64,000 bases of DNA, taken from positions 186,001 through 250,000 of the forward strand of contig JBAIAA010000510.1 in assembly GCA_037893245.1 (NCBI GenBank). The letters run 5' to 3'. Below are positions 60,901 through 64,000 of this stretch, in pieces. The notes below the pieces were generated by a model. That model searched no databases. It was not told the DNA's origin and saw only the letters and a program-made list of their open reading frames with translations. The position numbers and the translations under genes were made by a program. Every line of letters starts with the position of its first letter. Position 1 is the first letter of the stretch. This DNA comes from Crossaster papposus. Taxonomy: Eukaryota; Echinodermata; Asteroidea; Velatida; Solasteridae.

Positions 60901-63468
60901 ACCCATTATGATTGATATCCAGATTGTGCTATGGAACAAAGAATGCACCAATGATGTACTGCAGTGTTCGATTTTGGCAGATGCATTAAACATTCAAGAG
61001 CAACCAATTGAAAATACATTTTGGGCACACATAAAATGTGTTGTACAAGTGTAGCATAAAAATGAGTTAAACAAAAATAAACATTTTTGCTGGTAAGCTC
61101 TAATCCCAGCCTGTATATTTAATTAACAGGTGGAATGAGACATGCCTCGTCACCAAATTCTTCACGTAAGGGAGCAATGTCTTTGAAAGCAATACGGTCA
61201 GTTGCTTGGTTAGAGAGGTATGCTGCCAGGTATGGTGACAAGCTCCCTGATAGTGGAAAAGTCCATCTTCCTTCATGCCTCACCAAAGGGGAAGTCTACA
61301 ATTTAATGGAGACAGATTTATCGGAAATGGGGGAGGAGGCTTGTAAAAAGTCCATTTTCTTTCATCTCTGGAGAAAAGACTACAAACATATAGCGATTCC
61401 AAAGGTAATTTGATTTCTAAAAAAATAAATTCAAACTGTTATTAAAAGGTTATTTATTATTTATTTGCAAACATAAAAAAAACACACTACTGAATTATAA
61501 AATACCTTACTTGACTGTAAGTGAATAACAGTCTCAAGCACCCTGTGAAATCATGGCACCTGGTGACAATCTTGTTGACAATACAATTTGGCATTTTGCG
61601 CAAGTCATGTATGTATAAATGCACATATGTTGTTACAGGAGAACAGATTCGCGAAATGTGATAAGTGCACATTGATAAAAACTTCCCTTGGTGAGACGAT
61701 GGACAAGGAGATAAGGAAGCAGCTATATGCCAAACGCGATCGCCACATCAAACTCCAAAAGTAAGTTTCTTTTATAAATTCACAAACTAATTTTGCAACA
61801 GGACTTTGGATCGATATTGTTTTTTGCATGTGCTCGCATTTAAATACTGAGAAACCTAGTATTTACAAGAAAAACCTAGAGAACGAGAAATCAGGTAATT
61901 ATCGTATGTCTCTGGGCATTGAGTGAGTTTACTATACTTTGTACTTCTCAGTTCCCATAAGATAAAAGACACTGATAAAAGGCCAACAAAATACAATCAA
62001 ATAAGATTTTTGAAATAACTTTCAAATAGAGTATACAACATTTGATTAGGTTGTAATGTAACAAAAATAGATGGATTGGAGATTTGTGTTTTATCGCAAA
62101 AGTTAGTACACTAACCTGTTTAAACTTTTGCTTAACCAGTTTGCGTCGGGATTATTGCAGACGAGCACAGGCGTGGGATTAATTTTAACGAAACTCGATC
62201 TGAGGCGGGTTCATGCTGATTTTATCAGGAAGCACACCCATGGCATACCCGGCCTTGCTCGCTGCTGACAGACACTTCTGGCCTTGCTTGGGGCGTGTGC
62301 GTTCATCCATTTTAAATCTCCGAAAAATGTTGCGTGTATAATACGTCCTCCGGCGCAAACTGGTTGAAATTGATAGATACTGCAAAAACCAAGGGGAAAA
62401 TATGTTCTAGTCTGGTTCTCTAATATACTGTAAATGGGGGGGGGGGGGGTGGGGTGGGGGGGGGTGGGGTGGGGGGGGTGGGGTGGGGGGGCAGCAGTAA
62501 TTGGTATGATTGCACATGATGCTTGACACTATTATTCACTTAATACAGTTAATAGTCATATGATTTTGTTTTTCATAATAATTCAGTAGTTTTGGTCAAA
62601 TGTTATTTGTAGTGCCTTTAATATTTTTTTCTTTTTCTTTTTCACACATACAGCAGCGAAAGGGCGAAATATTATAAACACACCCAAAAAGCCAAGACTC
62701 ATCCAGACCAATACATGTCCATTATCGTCGATGGTATGGATCAGCAGTCCACAAGCTTACCCAGCTTCCTAGTGACGCCAAAATCAATGAGCTCCATGTG
62801 GAAGCTGCCCACACACATCACTGGAGCAATTGTTCATGGGAGAGGACACCATGCCTTTATAGACTTGAAGGAGATACCTCATGACTCCAATTGTACAGTG
62901 AATGTCCTGATGCAGACTCTATTGAAATACCCTGTCCTGCCACCAACTCTATATCTTCAGTTAGACAACTGTGGTAGAGACAACAAGAATAAATACGTAT
63001 TTGGCTTGTGCTGTCTCCTTGTAGAGCTCCGAATATTTCAAAAGGTAAAAAAAGTGAAATCGCAGTTAAGTAATGGCAGATTAATATTTTATACATGACA
63101 TACTGCATTCATGAAAACGTTTTCAAGGTGCATTTTTAACAAGGATGACATCCCATATAGTTGACGGTATTCTGAACATTGGGCACCTTATTTTTCTTTT
63201 CAGATCAAAGTCAGCTTTCTCATGGTAGGACACACCCATGAAGACATTGATCAAATGTTTTCACGAATCTCTGTCAGTATGTGGCGTCACAGAGTGCATA
63301 CCTTGTCCAGGCTTATTCAGCTTATTCCAGAGGCTTACAAGAAACCAAACACTACTGCAGAACGCCTGATGAACTGTGGCAACTTCAAGGACTGGATCTC
63401 CCCCTGTTTGAATTTAGTTGCTGATCACAGCAAACCACACATTTTCAAATTTACCAGGGACCAGACAG
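57903..63468 (+). CDS. DUF7869-like, transposase-related spliced protein
   Basis: Ten exons with GT/AG borders and matching phases: 57903-58026, 58324-58446, 58635-58781, 59318-59464, 59778-59879, 60144-60446, 61130-61404, 61639-61760, 62654-63044 and 63204-63468. The first five encode a serine- and acid-rich leader (TEVESDED, TEIESDEDDIPG, DESESDDEDY). The middle has CCALHC, WILTYLNDH and FLIGTHSVCTNAW, as in the N-terminal part of DUF7869-type proteins. The last exons have IIVDGMDQ, LQLDNCGRDNKNKYVFG and VSFLMVGHTHEDIDQMFS. The spaced acidic residues in these motifs resemble an RNase H-like transposase core; that is inference. ENRFAKCDKC in the eighth exon may bind metal. The start is the first ATG after an acceptor-like CCAACAG, so an upstream exon is possible. 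The end is unresolved: splicing at 63776 gives a stop within a few codons, and another acceptor in a repeated tail could extend it. The name comes from memory of motif pattern, not a search. Confidence 0.8.
58605..59600. repeat. Tandem duplication of an exon with flanking intron
   Basis: The units at 58605 to about 58840 and 59288 to about 59590 share the intron end GATTTACAAATCTCCAG, an exon encoding SRIPYLTEIESDEDD, and downstream TAGTCTGT...GCTCTTACAT plus a family 3 MITE part. The exons differ by only a few bases, and both are in phase 1-1, so both can be spliced in or skipped without changing frame. Confidence 0.9.
58803..58907. mobile_element. MITE family 3, copy 3
   Basis: Read in reverse, it starts GTCGTGAACCACATAACGAC and ends TTCAATCTTCGGTCGTAAT. 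It is short (105 bp), in the intron between the duplicated exons. A truncated partner lies at 59543-59600. Confidence 0.7.
62436..62493. repeat. G-run tract
   Basis: An almost pure G tract broken by single T (GGGGTGGGGT). It lies in the eighth intron of the DUF7869-like gene. Tract length may be unreliable in assembly. Confidence 0.85.
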
Positions 63469-63833
63469 GTCAGTCAAAGTAAAATCAAATTAAAGGTTAC
63501 TGCAGCCTGAAGTATGCCAAATTTGTCTACAAAATGGAAAGACCAATAACCGGAAAGACCATTTTAAAGTATAGATATATAGATATAGAAATCCACACAA
63601 CCATCCTTTAAAATAGGCGTTTCATGTTATTGTGGAGAGAACAAATTTCAGTTGGTTGGATAGCGAAACGGTTATGTGGAGGTCGAAGGTTCAAGCCCTG
63701 CTTTAGTAAACAAAAATTGTAAAACTTTGTCATTACATGTATAAATTTTTGTAACTTATATATCAATTTATTTCAGACCTCCACAAGTAATGTATTTGCA
63801 TCAAGGGTCAAGCATTGGCTGCAGCAAATACTA

Positions 63834-64000
63834 CATTAATTCCATATTTAGTTCCCTCAAAGTTTAGATTTAAACTACAATGGTGTGCAGATCTTGGATG
63901 AAACATACATCTGCTCAGAAGCAGCACTGACATTAATTCCATATTTAGTTCCCTCAAAGTTTAGATTTAAACTACAATGGTGTGCAGATCTTGGATGAAA
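63834..64000. repeat. Tandem duplication at the window end
   Basis: ATTAATTCCATATTTAGTTC followed by the same sequence through GTGCAGATCTTGGATGAAA occurs at 63834 and again from 63932 to the window end. At least two copies of about 98 bp; the array may continue outside. Confidence 0.85.

Overview
The window is eukaryotic, gene-poor and repeat-rich. Genes carry GT/AG introns in consistent phase, and there are AATAAA signals, LTRs, miniature inverted-repeat elements, minisatellites and a satellite array. A collagen/C1q protein, TTAGGG-type telomeric motifs and short elements with GGCCAATTTCA-like ends together suggest a marine invertebrate deuterostome. An echinoderm, perhaps a sea star, is my best guess. 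This rests on pattern memory, not on a search.

Layout. 0.4-3.65 kb: a broken copy of a sarcosine-oxidase-like FAD oxidoreductase gene, with TTAA-flanked MITEs and a tRNA-related SINE. 4.9-7.5 kb: a collagen-C1q gene on the minus strand with two likely 5' untranslated exons and a duplicated upstream block. 8.3-16.4 kb: no gene; foldback elements, a tRNA-like sequence and a G-rich minisatellite. 16.8-19.1 kb: an element with about 380-bp inverted repeats around a decayed ORF. 19.1-24.9 kb: a frameshifted Ty3/gypsy pol, its RNase H region replaced by exon-like sequence and its integrase split by a solo LTR. 25-29.8 kb: LTR-like and MITE debris, and a 1.85-kb inverted-repeat element inserted exactly in the second oxidoreductase copy. 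29.8-35.8 kb: that second copy, frameshifted and split by a 3.3-kb foldback element at a TTAA site. 36.4-37.8 kb: a 46-bp tandem array.

The right half holds two well-supported spliced genes facing away from each other. The minus-strand gene (38.9-50.9 kb, ten exons recognised) encodes a protein with a ParB/sulfiredoxin-like block containing a GGNH motif. The plus-strand gene (57.9-63.5 kb, ten exons recognised) encodes an acidic N-terminus followed by a cysteine/histidine-containing and transposase-like region ending in GHTHEDID, which I associate with the DUF7869-type family. The 7 kb between them holds a short inverted-repeat element, a roughly 378-bp satellite with three TTAGGG units per monomer, and two opposed arrays of a 16-bp repeat. 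The same 16-bp family also occurs inside and just upstream of the ParB-like gene. This divergent pair is the best candidate for something undescribed: possibly a large or domesticated mobile element, possibly chance neighbours.

Most of the long open frames in the tandem arrays are by-products of repeat periods and are not called as genes.
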